Program-made: the position numbers and the translations under genes
Notes under the pieces: model-generated
What the model was told of the DNA's origin: nothing
Seen by the model: only the letters and a program-made list of their open reading frames with translations
Database searches by the model: none
Shown here: piece after piece, positions 1-8,180 of the stretch
Layout of the letters: every line of letters starts with the position of its first letter
Numbering within the stretch: the first letter of the stretch is position 1
From: VRUE01 sp963747765
Lineage (GTDB): Bacteria; Actinomycetota; Thermoleophilia; Solirubrobacterales; 70-9
DNA: 64,000 bases
NCBI GenBank assembly: GCA_963747765.1
Contig: CAVVGH010000009.1
Location: forward strand, 186,001 to 250,000
Direction of reading: 5' to 3'

Positions 1-187
1 CCCGCGGCCCGTCGCATACGGTCGGTGCCCGAGTGTCCACGTCCAGCCGGGGGAAGGCCTCCGCGACCAGGGTGGAGAGCTGTCGCTCGAGGTGGCCGAT
101 CTGGCGCCGCAGCTCGACCCGAGCCAGGCGCTCGTCCCCGTCGACTCGAAGCGCGGGATGGATTTCTCGATCGAGCAGGTCCGGCAT
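1..187 (-). CDS. Partial hypothetical protein (N-terminus only)
   Basis: An open reading frame on the minus strand begins with ATG at 187 and runs off the left edge of the window, so only the first 62 residues are visible. It starts MPDLLDREIHPALRVDGDE and continues with an Arg/Glu/Leu-rich helical stretch. A GGAAG ribosome-binding-like site lies about 9 nt upstream of the ATG. An in-frame GTG at 214 is an alternative start but has no visible ribosome-binding site. Codon use matches the neighbours. It lies downstream of, and on the same strand as, the B3/B4-domain gene, separated by a 33-bp tandem repeat. No family is recognised. Confidence 0.55.
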   Translation of the reverse strand, partial: MPDLLDREIHPALRVDGDERLARVELRRQIGHLERQLSTLVAEAFPRLDVDTRAPTVCDGPR

Positions 188-217
188 CACAACCCACTTC
201 CGAGTGTAGATCACGGG

Positions 218-284
218 AGCGGGGTGCCGCGTGAGGTCAGGCTGCTTCCAAGCGGGATGCCGCGTGAGGTCAGGCTGCTTCCAA
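218..284. repeat. 33-bp tandem duplication over a gene end
   Basis: Two tandem copies of a 33-bp unit (218-250 and 251-283, one mismatch) overlap the 3' end of the B3/B4-domain gene. The second copy contains that gene's TGA (270-272) and the last codons before it. The other copy is a downstream duplicate of the same codons and stop. The period is a whole number of codons, so loss of the stop in one copy would be followed by the same tail and another stop. Confidence 0.85.
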
Positions 285-938
285 CGTCGAGGCGACCATC
301 CAGAGGGCCTCGTCGACCGCAATCCGCGGCACGCCGTTCACCTGCAGCGCGGCAACCGCAAGGCGGCGTGTCCCGCGGTCGACCCGGTGCCCCTCCGCCG
401 TCTCGCCGAACAGCAGCCCCACCGGCTCGCTCTGGTCGGCGATCACGAGCGTTCCCTGCGCGAGCTCGGCCGAGGCTTCGGCAAGCGACTCCCCGGGCGC
501 TGAGTCGCGTATGCAGAGCACTCCGCTGAGTCGCTCGGCATCGAAGACGCGGAGCGCGATGCCCGTCTCCACCGTGGCGATGGTGAGTGCGTCGGCCGGC
601 AGGCCACGGCTCTTGAAGGCGCCATCCTGAAGGCGTTCGAGCGCCAGCCGCTCGACGGGGGTCTGGACACGATCGGGGTCGAGGCCGATCTGGCGGAAGA
701 AGACACGGTAGGCCCATGGGATCGGCCGCTCCCGCATGTGGATCGCGTGGGCACCGAAGAAGCGGTCGGAGAGCACACGCAGGCGACGGCGAACAGGCTC
801 GGGACTACGACCGGAGCGACCGTCGAGCTCAAGCCAGGCGATTCCAAGGCCCGGCAGCTCCGCGGAGAGATGCGGCGCCACCCAGCCGTGCTCCGGGGAC
901 GGCTCCCACCTGGGACCCGCGTCCGCACCGGCGACCAT
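270..938 (-). CDS. B3/B4 tRNA-binding domain protein
   Basis: A 222-residue protein that resembles stand-alone B3/B4 domains, the editing-type domain of the phenylalanyl-tRNA synthetase beta subunit. The family-like stretch runs from about residue 55 (RERPIPWAYRVFFRQIGLD) through PVERLALERLQDGAFKSRG. Such free-standing proteins are widespread in bacteria and a trans-editing role has been suggested, but it is not proven for this one. The ATG at 938 lies 2 nt downstream of the redoxin stop, so it is probably the last gene of the transporter operon. Its 3' end is covered by a 33-bp tandem duplication. Confidence 0.7.
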   Translation of the reverse strand: MVAGADAGPRWEPSPEHGWVAPHLSAELPGLGIAWLELDGRSGRSPEPVRRRLRVLSDRFFGAHAIHMRERPIPWAYRVFFRQIGLDPDRVQTPVERLALERLQDGAFKSRGLPADALTIATVETGIALRVFDAERLSGVLCIRDSAPGESLAEASAELAQGTLVIADQSEPVGLLFGETAEGHRVDRGTRRLAVAALQVNGVPRIAVDEALWMVASTLEAA

Positions 939-940
939 GC

Positions 941-1594
941 TCAGCCCGCCTGCGCCATGCGCGTGGCGCGAAGCAGCTCTCCAATCCGGGCGTCCAGTTG
1001 GCCCACGGTCAGCCGGCCGATGCTTGCGCCCTGCAGAGTGCCGCCGGGATAGACGTAGGCAAAGGTCGGACAGCCGCCCACCCGGTAGAGGCTGGCGACG
1101 GCGCCATCGCGGTCGTAGCCGACCGGCATCCGCCAGCCGTGGCGCCTGACCAGATCGCGAGCCGTGTCGCGATCGTCGCGAATGTCGACCGAGAGGAAGC
1201 TCACCCGCCCACGGTAGCGCGCGTGCAGCCTGTCGACGACATCCTGCTGGTCGACGCACTCGCCCCCCTCCCCAAACCAGAACGAGAGCACCAGCGGGCG
1301 ATCGAAGAGGTCGCAGACACGGATCGCATCCGTCCCGCGGATGCGGCAGGCCGGCGTGCGCCGCGCGCCCGCGGGGCACGGCAACCGGGCGCTCGAGCAA
1401 TTGTCCTGGGCGACGTTTGCGTCGCCTTCCAGATTGCCTGCGGCCGCCGGGACGGCGAACTCGGGCAACGCCCAGCGAGCCGGCTGCCTGTCGAGTCCCA
1501 GCGTGCCGCCGTCGCCCCCGACCCCGTTGATCAGCGCAAAGGCGATGATCGCCACGAAGGTCAGGCCGACGACGATCGTGTAGCGATCCCTCAT
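941..1594 (-). CDS. Membrane-anchored thioredoxin-fold protein with degenerate active site
   Basis: A 217-residue protein with an N-terminal membrane anchor (residues about 5-25) followed by a TlpA/redoxin-like domain. The region FWFGEGGEC aligns with the usual FWASWCxxC, so the first, nucleophilic cysteine appears replaced by glycine and only the second is kept. The later GCPTFAYVYPGG segment matches the cis-proline loop of thioredoxin folds. Normal dithiol exchange is therefore doubtful; a single-Cys or scaffolding role is possible. Its ATG overlaps the stop of the MMPL gene (ATGA), indicating translational coupling within the same operon. Confidence 0.7.
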   Translation of the reverse strand: MRDRYTIVVGLTFVAIIAFALINGVGGDGGTLGLDRQPARWALPEFAVPAAAGNLEGDANVAQDNCSSARLPCPAGARRTPACRIRGTDAIRVCDLFDRPLVLSFWFGEGGECVDQQDVVDRLHARYRGRVSFLSVDIRDDRDTARDLVRRHGWRMPVGYDRDGAVASLYRVGGCPTFAYVYPGGTLQGASIGRLTVGQLDARIGELLRATRMAQAG

Positions 1595-4164
1595 CGCCTC
1601 TCCATCCAGACCAGAGCCGCGGGAAGCACGAGCACCACGCCAAGCAGCGCGACCACGAGGTCGATCACGGTGACGAAGCCGAAGTCGCGCAGCATCCTCA
1701 CGTCGCTGGCGACCAGCACGGCGAAGCCGGCAATCGCCGTTACGCCCGAAGCCAGCACGGCGGCACCGGTGCGAGCGTAGGCGGCCCGCAGAGCAGCATC
1801 GAGACCCCGGCCGGCCCGCCGCTCCTGGCCGAAGCGAGCGCTGAGCAGGACGCTGAACTCAGTGGCGATCGCGATCGTCAGGGCACCGAGCGCCGCCGAC
1901 ATCGGGTTGAGTGGGACGCGGCTCAGCCACAGGACCAGCGCCGACCACCCGGGTGCCATGACGATCGGCACCAGCGGCACCAGCGCGCGTGAAGCCGAGC
2001 GGTAGACCGCCAGCAGCACCAGCGCCACGGCAATCAGGCTGACCAGCGGCAGCAGGTAGCGGCTGGCCGAGAGGTCGCTGGCGGCAGCGGCCGCGATCAC
2101 CGGCAGGCCCGCCAGCTCGACCTTCACCCCCCGCGGTGGCCCGCCCCTGCCTCCCGGCTCGCCGATCTCGCCTCGAATTCGATCGATCAGCGCCTGCTGG
2201 CTCTGCAGCGACTGGGCGCGGATCCCGAAGCTGAGCAGCGCCGTGCCGGCGGGCAGGCGGGTCCGTGGATCGACGGTCGCGACCTGCCGCAGGTCGTAGA
2301 CGGGGATCTGCCGCAGGGTCGAGCGAATCCCGCGGCGGGTCAGCGGAGCTTCGCTCGCGACCCCGAGACCGCCGCCTGTCACGAAGTCCGAGAGGGCCGG
2401 GCCCGGACAGACCTCGGCCCTCTGGCAGCTTGGCCCGGCCCCGGAAAAGCCCCCGGCCCGCAGGGCCCGCCGTTTGAAGCCGGCCATCCAGCGAAGCGTC
2501 GCCGGGTCGGTGAGGTCTTGAGCGCTGACCCTGACGTCCAGCTCGCCGGAGACCCCCGTGGCCTCCTGCAACTCGCTCAGTTCGCGCACCGCGTCCAGGT
2601 TCTGCGGCGCCAGCTCGCGGATGTCAGTCTGCGTCTCGATCTGCGTCCCGACCCCCCAACCGACCACGGCAAGAACCAAGCCAGCTCCAAGCACCAGCCG
2701 CGGATACCTGTGCGCTGCAGCAAGACCACGCCGCACGGGTGGGGGAAGTGTCGGGTGCCCCGGATGCGCGCGGCGGTCCCCTTTTCGCACCGACCACTTG
2801 GCGAGAAACGGGGCGCGCAAGGCGAAAAAGGCAGCGCGCGGAGGGGCGCCCGGCCATCCCCGCTCCCGGCGAAGCGCGAGCGCCGCGAAACCCACGAGGA
2901 AAGCGACGGCGAAGGCGATCGCGATTCCAACGACGAGCAGCAGGCCAAAGCCGCGCACCATTGGGATCGGCGAAAGCTGCAGGGCGAGGAAGCCCGCGGC
3001 GGTTGCCAGGCAGGCTGTGGCGATTGCCGGCCCACCCCCGGCGGCCGCGATCCGGGCGGCGTCGACTCCGGGGCTGGCGCCTATCGCAATTGCCTCGTCG
3101 TAGCGGGCCTGCAGCTGGATCGCGTAGTCCACCGCCAGACCGATCAGGATCGGCAGGACGGCGATCGAGGCCATCGTCAGCGACCCACCCGCCAGGCCGA
3201 GGGCGCCGAAGGTCAGTGCCGCCGCCGCCAGCGCCAGCGCCAGCGGAAGCAACCGCAGGCGGGAGCGGAAGACGATCAGCAGGGCGAGCGCCATGACGGC
3301 GACGGCGACCACCAAGAGAAGCAGCAGCGCGTCCCTCAGCGCCCGCGTCACGGCGTCGACGACCACCGGCACGCCCGAGATCACATAGCGGCCCCCGTGC
3401 AGCTCGAAGCAGGGCTCCGGCTTCCCCCTGAACCTGCAGGCGCGGCGCGAAACCGGATCGCGCACGGCCGCCCGGATCAAGCCCAGGGCACGGTGGCGCT
3501 CGGCTTCGCTGAGGTCCGCCCGCAGCCGCAGGAGGATCTGCGCCGTATGGCCGTTGGGAAAGAGATAGGCAAGTCGCGGCTTGGGAGTCCCCCGTGCCCG
3601 CTGCAGGTCGAAGACCACAGCGGCGATGAACTGGGGGTTGGCAAGGCTCGGTGCGCTGGTGATCCCGTAACGGGAGGCGACCGAGAGCAGCAGTTCGCGC
3701 AGCTGCTGTGGCGAGACGGTCGCGGCAAGCCGCCGCAACTGACGGTCGATCTGGATCACCGCCTCGTTGAGGAAGGTGGCCGGGCCGGCCACCGACCGGA
3801 CCGGGTCGAGCCGCGCGAGCTTCGCGCACGGCCCGGGAAGCGGCTTGGCTCCCTGCGGGACGTTGCCCGACAGGCAGCCCTCCAAGCGCAACAGCCGCCC
3901 CAGATTCGCGGTCAGGACCAGCCGCTGCAGGTCCCCCTCGGCTAGAACCACCACCGGTTCTTCTCCGAAGTCTCGCTTCACCTGTTGGGTGGCTCGGTAG
4001 CTGGCGGCATCCGAGTCGACCAACGTGCTCGTGGTCGCGTCGGTCGGCAGTCGCGTCGCCGCCACCCCGGCCCCAATCGCCAGCAGCGCCGTGAGAGCCA
4101 GCACCACCCGCGCCCGCCGCACAGCCCAAACAGCCGCACGAGAGAACCAGCCCCCAACGCTCAT
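1591..4164 (-). CDS. MMPL/RND-superfamily transporter (HAE3-like)
   Basis: An 857-residue membrane protein with two RND-type halves. Each half has one N-terminal membrane segment, a large extracytoplasmic loop, and a cluster of five to six membrane segments (first cluster about residues 275-430, second at the C-terminus). Segments such as GLAVDYAIQLQARYDEA and IAIATEFSVLLSARFGQ match the conserved acidic helix of MMPL and hydrophobe/amphiphile efflux-3 proteins. The likely substrates are lipids or hopanoid-like molecules. It follows an MCE-type ABC transporter on the same strand, which fits envelope lipid traffic. The cytoplasmic stretch between the halves carries an in-frame palindromic element (2741-2861) that codes for an Arg-rich insertion. 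Confidence 0.85.
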   Translation of the reverse strand: MSVGGWFSRAAVWAVRRARVVLALTALLAIGAGVAATRLPTDATTSTLVDSDAASYRATQQVKRDFGEEPVVVLAEGDLQRLVLTANLGRLLRLEGCLSGNVPQGAKPLPGPCAKLARLDPVRSVAGPATFLNEAVIQIDRQLRRLAATVSPQQLRELLLSVASRYGITSAPSLANPQFIAAVVFDLQRARGTPKPRLAYLFPNGHTAQILLRLRADLSEAERHRALGLIRAAVRDPVSRRACRFRGKPEPCFELHGGRYVISGVPVVVDAVTRALRDALLLLLVVAVAVMALALLIVFRSRLRLLPLALALAAAALTFGALGLAGGSLTMASIAVLPILIGLAVDYAIQLQARYDEAIAIGASPGVDAARIAAAGGGPAIATACLATAAGFLALQLSPIPMVRGFGLLLVVGIAIAFAVAFLVGFAALALRRERGWPGAPPRAAFFALRAPFLAKWSVRKGDRRAHPGHPTLPPPVRRGLAAAHRYPRLVLGAGLVLAVVGWGVGTQIETQTDIRELAPQNLDAVRELSELQEATGVSGELDVRVSAQDLTDPATLRWMAGFKRRALRAGGFSGAGPSCQRAEVCPGPALSDFVTGGGLGVASEAPLTRRGIRSTLRQIPVYDLRQVATVDPRTRLPAGTALLSFGIRAQSLQSQQALIDRIRGEIGEPGGRGGPPRGVKVELAGLPVIAAAAASDLSASRYLLPLVSLIAVALVLLAVYRSASRALVPLVPIVMAPGWSALVLWLSRVPLNPMSAALGALTIAIATEFSVLLSARFGQERRAGRGLDAALRAAYARTGAAVLASGVTAIAGFAVLVASDVRMLRDFGFVTVIDLVVALLGVVLVLPAALVWMERR
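2741..2861. repeat. Palindromic element, in frame inside the MMPL gene
   Basis: Imperfect inverted arms (from 2741 and to 2861) enclose CCTTTTCG at 2780-2787 and CGAAAAAG at 2823-2830, 35 nt apart. The same architecture recurs at 4188-4305, 19853-19956, 20377-20487 and 33251-33355. Here the element is open in the MMPL reading frame and codes for a poorly conserved Arg-rich linker (AAFFALRAPFLAKWSVRKGD) between the two transporter halves. This is the most diverged member of the family. Confidence 0.5.
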
Positions 4165-4187
4165 CGCGGACCGCCCAACCGGACGAC

Positions 4188-4305
4188 GGCGAGGGGGTCG
4201 ATGGCCCTTTCCCGCGGCTTGTACTTTTTCGTCAACTCAATCTCGGACGACCGCAGGCACTCCACCGAAAAAGTTGAGCGGGAAGGGGCCATCGACCCCC
4301 TCGCC
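4188..4305. repeat. Palindromic intergenic element with 28-bp arms
   Basis: A 28-bp inverted repeat (4188-4215 against 4278-4305, 27 of 28 matching) encloses CTTTTTCG at 4224-4231 and CGAAAAAG at 4266-4273, exactly 34 nt apart. It fills the gap between the stop of the MlaF-type ATPase gene and the start of the MMPL gene. It could act as a processing or attenuation hairpin within the operon, and it belongs to a five-member family in this window. Confidence 0.8.
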
Positions 4306-4306
4306 C

Positions 4307-5278
4307 TCAGTCCATCGAGAGCGGACCTGTGACGTCGGCGTTGAGGAACTGGTGAACGAACTGGTTTTCGGAGTCGAACAGTTCCTCCTTCGGCCCCGAC
4401 TCGACGATTTTCCCGTTCCACAGGACCGCGATGAAGTCGGAGATGCGCCGCGCCGTGTTCAGGTCGTGGCTGATCACCAGGTAGCAGCCGCCGTGCTCAG
4501 CGTGGACCTCGCGGACCAGCTCGCAGAGCAGCGCCGTACGCACCGGGTCGAGCCCAGAGTCGGGCTCGTCGAACATGACGATCGCCGGTTCGAGCACCAG
4601 CGCCCGGGCGAAGCCGGCACGCTTGCGCATCCCACCGGAGAGCTCGTTCGGCATCTTGTAGATCGCCTCCATCAACCCGACCTCCTTGAGGCGGCGGTTG
4701 ACGATCTCACCGATCTCCTCCTCGCCCTTGTCGGTGTGCTGGCGCAGCGGGAATGCCGTGTTGTCGTAGATGTTCATCGAGCCGAACAGCGCCCCGTCCT
4801 GGAAGAGCAGGCCGAACTTTTTGCGCACCTCGAAGAGTTCGTCGTCGGTCATGCTGGGGATCGACTCGCCGTGCACGAGCACGTCCCCGGAGTCCGGGTA
4901 GAGAAGCCCGACGATGTGCTTGACGAGCACGCTCTTGCCGGTGCCCGAGGGACCCAGCACGATCGAAACCTGGTCCTCGGGCAGGCCGAGGTTGAGGCCG
5001 TTGAGGATGCGCGCCCTGCCGAACTGCTTGACGAGGTCGATGATCTCGATCGCGTCCTCGCCGCCGTGGTCGCGCTTGCGGCCCGTGTGGAACCGATAGG
5101 GATCGGCCTCCGCTGGGTCGACGCCCGGAATGACGAAGTCACGGCCCATCATGGCGCCGTCCTCGCTGATGTAGGGGCCGGTGGCGGCTGCGGCACGCTG
5201 CCCGCCGCCCTCCTCGCTCTCGGAGCGGCCGGTCTCGTTGATCTGGGTCGGGTCGTCCATCGGCACGGGTGTCGTCAA
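4307..5278 (-). CDS. MlaF-type ABC transporter ATPase (MCE system)
   Basis: A 323-residue cytoplasmic ATPase. Walker A GPSGTGKS is at residues 109-116, the signature LSGGM at 213-217, Walker B IVMFDEPDSGLDP from about 233, and the H-loop His at 271. The close match to MlaF/Mkl proteins and the two adjoining MlaE-type permeases assign it to a lipid-transporting MCE ABC system. The first 70 or so residues are an acidic, Gly-rich extension not needed for the fold. Its ATG overlaps the upstream permease stop (ATGA). No MCE substrate-binding proteins follow; the next gene is MMPL. Confidence 0.88.
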   Translation of the reverse strand: MTTPVPMDDPTQINETGRSESEEGGGQRAAAATGPYISEDGAMMGRDFVIPGVDPAEADPYRFHTGRKRDHGGEDAIEIIDLVKQFGRARILNGLNLGLPEDQVSIVLGPSGTGKSVLVKHIVGLLYPDSGDVLVHGESIPSMTDDELFEVRKKFGLLFQDGALFGSMNIYDNTAFPLRQHTDKGEEEIGEIVNRRLKEVGLMEAIYKMPNELSGGMRKRAGFARALVLEPAIVMFDEPDSGLDPVRTALLCELVREVHAEHGGCYLVISHDLNTARRISDFIAVLWNGKIVESGPKEELFDSENQFVHQFLNADVTGPLSMD

Positions 5279-6072
5279 CCTCCTATCGGCAACCTCGGAT
5301 TGGCGCCCCAGAAGATCAGGGTGCCGAGGAATCCGATGATATGGACCAAAACGATGTTAAGCACCATCGACTTCGCGGTCGCGGTCCCCACTCCCACCGG
5401 CCCGCCGGAGGCGGTGTAGCCGTAGTAGCAGCCGACCAGCACGATCGTGGTCGCCATCACCATCCCCTTGATCAGGCTGAACAACAGGTCGGGTGGGTTC
5501 TGGAACTGCCAGAAGATCAGCAGGTAGCCGCCCGAGGAGACGTCGCCGACCTGCTGGACGACGGCGATGTAGCTGGCCAGGTACATGACTCCGATCCCGA
5601 ACAGGTACATGAAGGGAAGTGCGATCCAGGCGGCGAGCAGGCGAGTCGCGCAGAGGAAGGTGACCGGCGGCACCCCCATCACCTCCAGCGCGTCGATCTC
5701 GTCGGAGATGCGCATCGCCCCCAGCTCGGCGACGATCCCGGTCCCGACCTTCGCCGAGAGCATGTAGCCAAAGGCGTAGGGCATGATCTCGCGCAGGTCG
5801 CACAGCGCCGAGAAGAGCCCGGCGTAGGCGGGCGCGCCCTGGGCGCGGAGCAGGTAGGCCCCCTCGATCCCGCACTGCAGGCCGAGGATGAAGACCGTGG
5901 CCCAGATGACCAGCGCCGAGCCGAGGATCAGGATGCCGGCCTGGCGCAGGCTCTCGCCGAAGAAGCGCAGGACGCGGCCCGAGTAAACGAGGCCCGCCAC
6001 CCGTGAGCCAAAGCGGGCGATCTCACCCATCGAGTCGAGCCAGGTGCGTGGGACTTCAAGCCAGGCGTTCAT
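5275..6072 (-). CDS. MlaE/YrbE-family permease 2
   Basis: A 265-residue integral membrane protein of the MlaE (YrbE, DUF140) family. Family features include the KVGTGIVAELGAMRISDEIDAL stretch before the helical C-terminal half and the GYTASGGPVGVG motif near residue 225. In actinobacteria two such permeases normally pair with one MlaF-type ATPase and secreted MCE proteins to move lipids across the envelope. Both ends overlap neighbouring genes by ATGA, so the two permeases and the ATPase are likely made in fixed proportion. Confidence 0.88.
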   Translation of the reverse strand: MNAWLEVPRTWLDSMGEIARFGSRVAGLVYSGRVLRFFGESLRQAGILILGSALVIWATVFILGLQCGIEGAYLLRAQGAPAYAGLFSALCDLREIMPYAFGYMLSAKVGTGIVAELGAMRISDEIDALEVMGVPPVTFLCATRLLAAWIALPFMYLFGIGVMYLASYIAVVQQVGDVSSGGYLLIFWQFQNPPDLLFSLIKGMVMATTIVLVGCYYGYTASGGPVGVGTATAKSMVLNIVLVHIIGFLGTLIFWGANPRLPIGG

Positions 6073-6878
6073 CGCACGGTCTGCAGTTCGGGGTTGGTGG
6101 CGAGCAGGGTCTGGGTGAAGACATAGTTGAAGGCGAAGATTCCCAGGAAGGCCATGACCACGGCCTCATTGACCGCCCGGCCGACCCCCGCCGCGCCGCC
6201 TGAGGCGGTCATTCCCTTGTAGGAGCAGACGATGGCGATGATTGCGCCATACAGGGTGCACTTGATCACCGACCCGGCGAGGTCGAGGGTCGTGGCACTG
6301 GTCAGGAAGGTCGCGAAGAAGCCCCCCAGGGGTTCGCCGTAGAGGAACTCGGTGATGATGCCGGCCGTGAGGCCGAAGACCAGCGCGTAGATGTCGAGCA
6401 GTCCGGTGACCAGCATCAGGGCCAGGAAGCGCGGCACGACGAGGTTCTTGATCGGATCGACGCCGAGCACCTGCAGGGCGTCGAGCTCCTCGCGGATCTT
6501 GCGGGCGCCGAGGTCGGCGGTGATCGCGGTGCCGGCGACACCGGCCACGACTATCGCGGTGACGATCGGCGCGATCTCGCGGATCGCCGCCAGGACGAAG
6601 AAGCCACCGAGCCGGTCCAGCGCGCCGAACAGCGACAGCACGTCCGCCGCCTCCAGGCCCGGCGCCCCGAAGCAGATCGCCACCGTGGAGACCAGCAGCG
6701 GGAACCAGCAGAGCTGCAGCGCGAAGAGGAACTGGCCGATGAACTCCTCGCCGTATGGGTACGGAGGTCGCACCGCGGAAACAAGCGTTTTCGCGGTGAG
6801 GATCATCATCGACCCCACCTGCTCGAAGAAGGACTTCGCGGGTAGGAACCTGCGGCCTATCGATGCGGCTGTGTCCAA
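6069..6878 (-). CDS. MlaE/YrbE-family permease 1
   Basis: A 269-residue membrane permease and the first gene of the MCE-type operon. It has the family signature ITADLGARKIREELDALQVLG around residue 130 and GMTASGGAAGVG around residue 230. The start is a TTG at 6878 preceded by GAGGAG about 5 nt upstream, a better ribosome site than any later start. The 182 bp between this start and the divergent lipoprotein gene presumably holds the operon promoter; I see no clear operator there. Confidence 0.87.
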   Translation of the reverse strand: MDTAASIGRRFLPAKSFFEQVGSMMILTAKTLVSAVRPPYPYGEEFIGQFLFALQLCWFPLLVSTVAICFGAPGLEAADVLSLFGALDRLGGFFVLAAIREIAPIVTAIVVAGVAGTAITADLGARKIREELDALQVLGVDPIKNLVVPRFLALMLVTGLLDIYALVFGLTAGIITEFLYGEPLGGFFATFLTSATTLDLAGSVIKCTLYGAIIAIVCSYKGMTASGGAAGVGRAVNEAVVMAFLGIFAFNYVFTQTLLATNPELQTVR

Positions 6879-7060
6879 TCTGCTCCTCAGGCAAGCGAGG
6901 CCGCATCCGGCGACCCCTGCTCCTCGGGCTGAGTTTATGCCATGGCTCAGCGGCGACCGTTACACGACTGTTGAGATCCGGCTAAGGGCCTGTCGAACCC
7001 CGGCATGGACGGCCGTCGAGCTCCGGAGGGACGGAAACGCCGTGGTATGTTCCGGCCGCT

Positions 7061-7744
7061 TTGGGGGGGAACCGCAGATACGGCCCGCGTTCCCGCTTCG
7101 GCGCTGCCGCAGCGGGCGCGGTCCTCACGGCGCTGGCCCTGTCGATCGCCTCCTGCGGCGACTCGTCCCCGCAGCCGCGCGGCGCGGCGGGCACCTTCCA
7201 GGTCAAGGTTGCTGCCGCGAAGTTCTCTCCCAAACAGCGCCTCGGCGAGACGTCGCTGATGCGAATCGGCGTTCGAAACACCGGCCAGAGACGGGTTCCG
7301 GAACTGACCGTGACGATCTCGATCGAGGGCAGAGAGGGACAGGACTCCTCGCTCCCCTTCGGGATCCGCGACCCCGAGCCGGGGCTCGCCCAGCCGGACC
7401 GCCCCGTTTGGGTCCTCTCCGAGCACTATCCGAAACTGGCCGGCTCATCTGACCCGGCGGGCGCCGAAACCGCCAACGAAAAGACCTTCGACTTCGGGCC
7501 ACTGGACCCCGGGGCGACCACCGAAGCGGTCTGGAAGCTGACCGCCGTCAAGACCGGTCGCTTCACGCTGCGCTACGCGGTCGGCGCCGATCTCAGCGGG
7601 GAAGCGAAGGCCGAGACCGCCGGCGGCGTCGAGCCGGGGGGAACTTTCGCCGTGCGCATCTCGGAGGTGCCGCCGAACACCGTCGTCACCGACAGCGGCG
7701 CGGTTGTCGAAATTCCGCCCAAGCAGCAGCGCGGTTCTCGCTAA
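7061..7744 (+). CDS. Putative secreted lipoprotein
   Basis: A 227-residue protein with an Arg-rich N-terminus, a hydrophobic segment (residues 14-31) and a lipobox ending at Cys32 (SIASC), so probably lipid-anchored outside the membrane. The rest looks like a beta-rich CARDB/DUF11-like domain (VRNTGQRRVPELTVTI). No enzyme motif is seen. The only start in this frame is TTG at 7061, inside a run of seven Gs and without a ribosome site. An ATG at 7047 would be in frame if the G run were one base longer, so the true start is uncertain. Confidence 0.65.
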   Translation: MGGNRRYGPRSRFGAAAAGAVLTALALSIASCGDSSPQPRGAAGTFQVKVAAAKFSPKQRLGETSLMRIGVRNTGQRRVPELTVTISIEGREGQDSSLPFGIRDPEPGLAQPDRPVWVLSEHYPKLAGSSDPAGAETANEKTFDFGPLDPGATTEAVWKLTAVKTGRFTLRYAVGADLSGEAKAETAGGVEPGGTFAVRISEVPPNTVVTDSGAVVEIPPKQQRGSR

Positions 7745-7879
7745 GCGCGACCAGATGCCGCGAGGTGGCCGCGGATTTACGACTCGGGCACTAGCGAGTG
7801 GACCTCCCCGAAACGTTCGACCGGAAACCGGCCATCCGCTCCGCTCCGACAGCGCTCGAGTCCCCTTGCGCCCCCACCA

Positions 7880-7996
7880 CTCCGTTCGTCATTTGTACCG
7901 CTCTGCGACACAAAGAGCGAACGGAGTCTCGCCCGGGGGATTCCAGCCGCTCCGTTCGTCATTTGTACCGCTCTGCGACACAAAGAGCGAACGGAG
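7880..7996. repeat. Two copies of a 47-bp hairpin repeat
   Basis: Near-identical 47-bp units at 7880-7926 and 7950-7996 each read as an imperfect hairpin: CTCCGTTCG... pairs with ...CGAACGGAG and ...TTTGT with ACAAA. The same unit occurs once at 46739-46785 and four times from 56020. Confidence 0.85.
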
Positions 7997-8121
7997 CTCG
8001 TGTCCGCCTCGATCCTGTCTTCTTCGGCTGCGCCAGTCGCGATAACGCCTCCCCCGAAGCCCCTCATCCTCTTGGCCCTCGCGAAACGACGCCCGTAGCC
8101 CCTGACCGCCTGGGCCCTGCA

Positions 8122-8180
8122 CAGCCTCCCCCTGTTTGCCCTCCTCACCTGCAAGTAGGAGGGCAAACAGGGAGGGGCTG
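8122..8180. repeat. Long hairpin, copy 1
   Basis: Arms of about 24 nt (8122-8145 and 8157-8180) flank an 11-nt loop reading CACCTGCAAGT. The same hairpin with the same loop recurs at 46611-46669 and 55872-55930, with a related form at 15738-15797. Stem position differences between copies are matched on both sides. Confidence 0.88.

Noticed and set aside
2518..3945. 475-codon plus-strand frame inside the MMPL gene
   Set aside because: Low-complexity Arg/Gln/Gly composition, antisense to a clear transporter gene.
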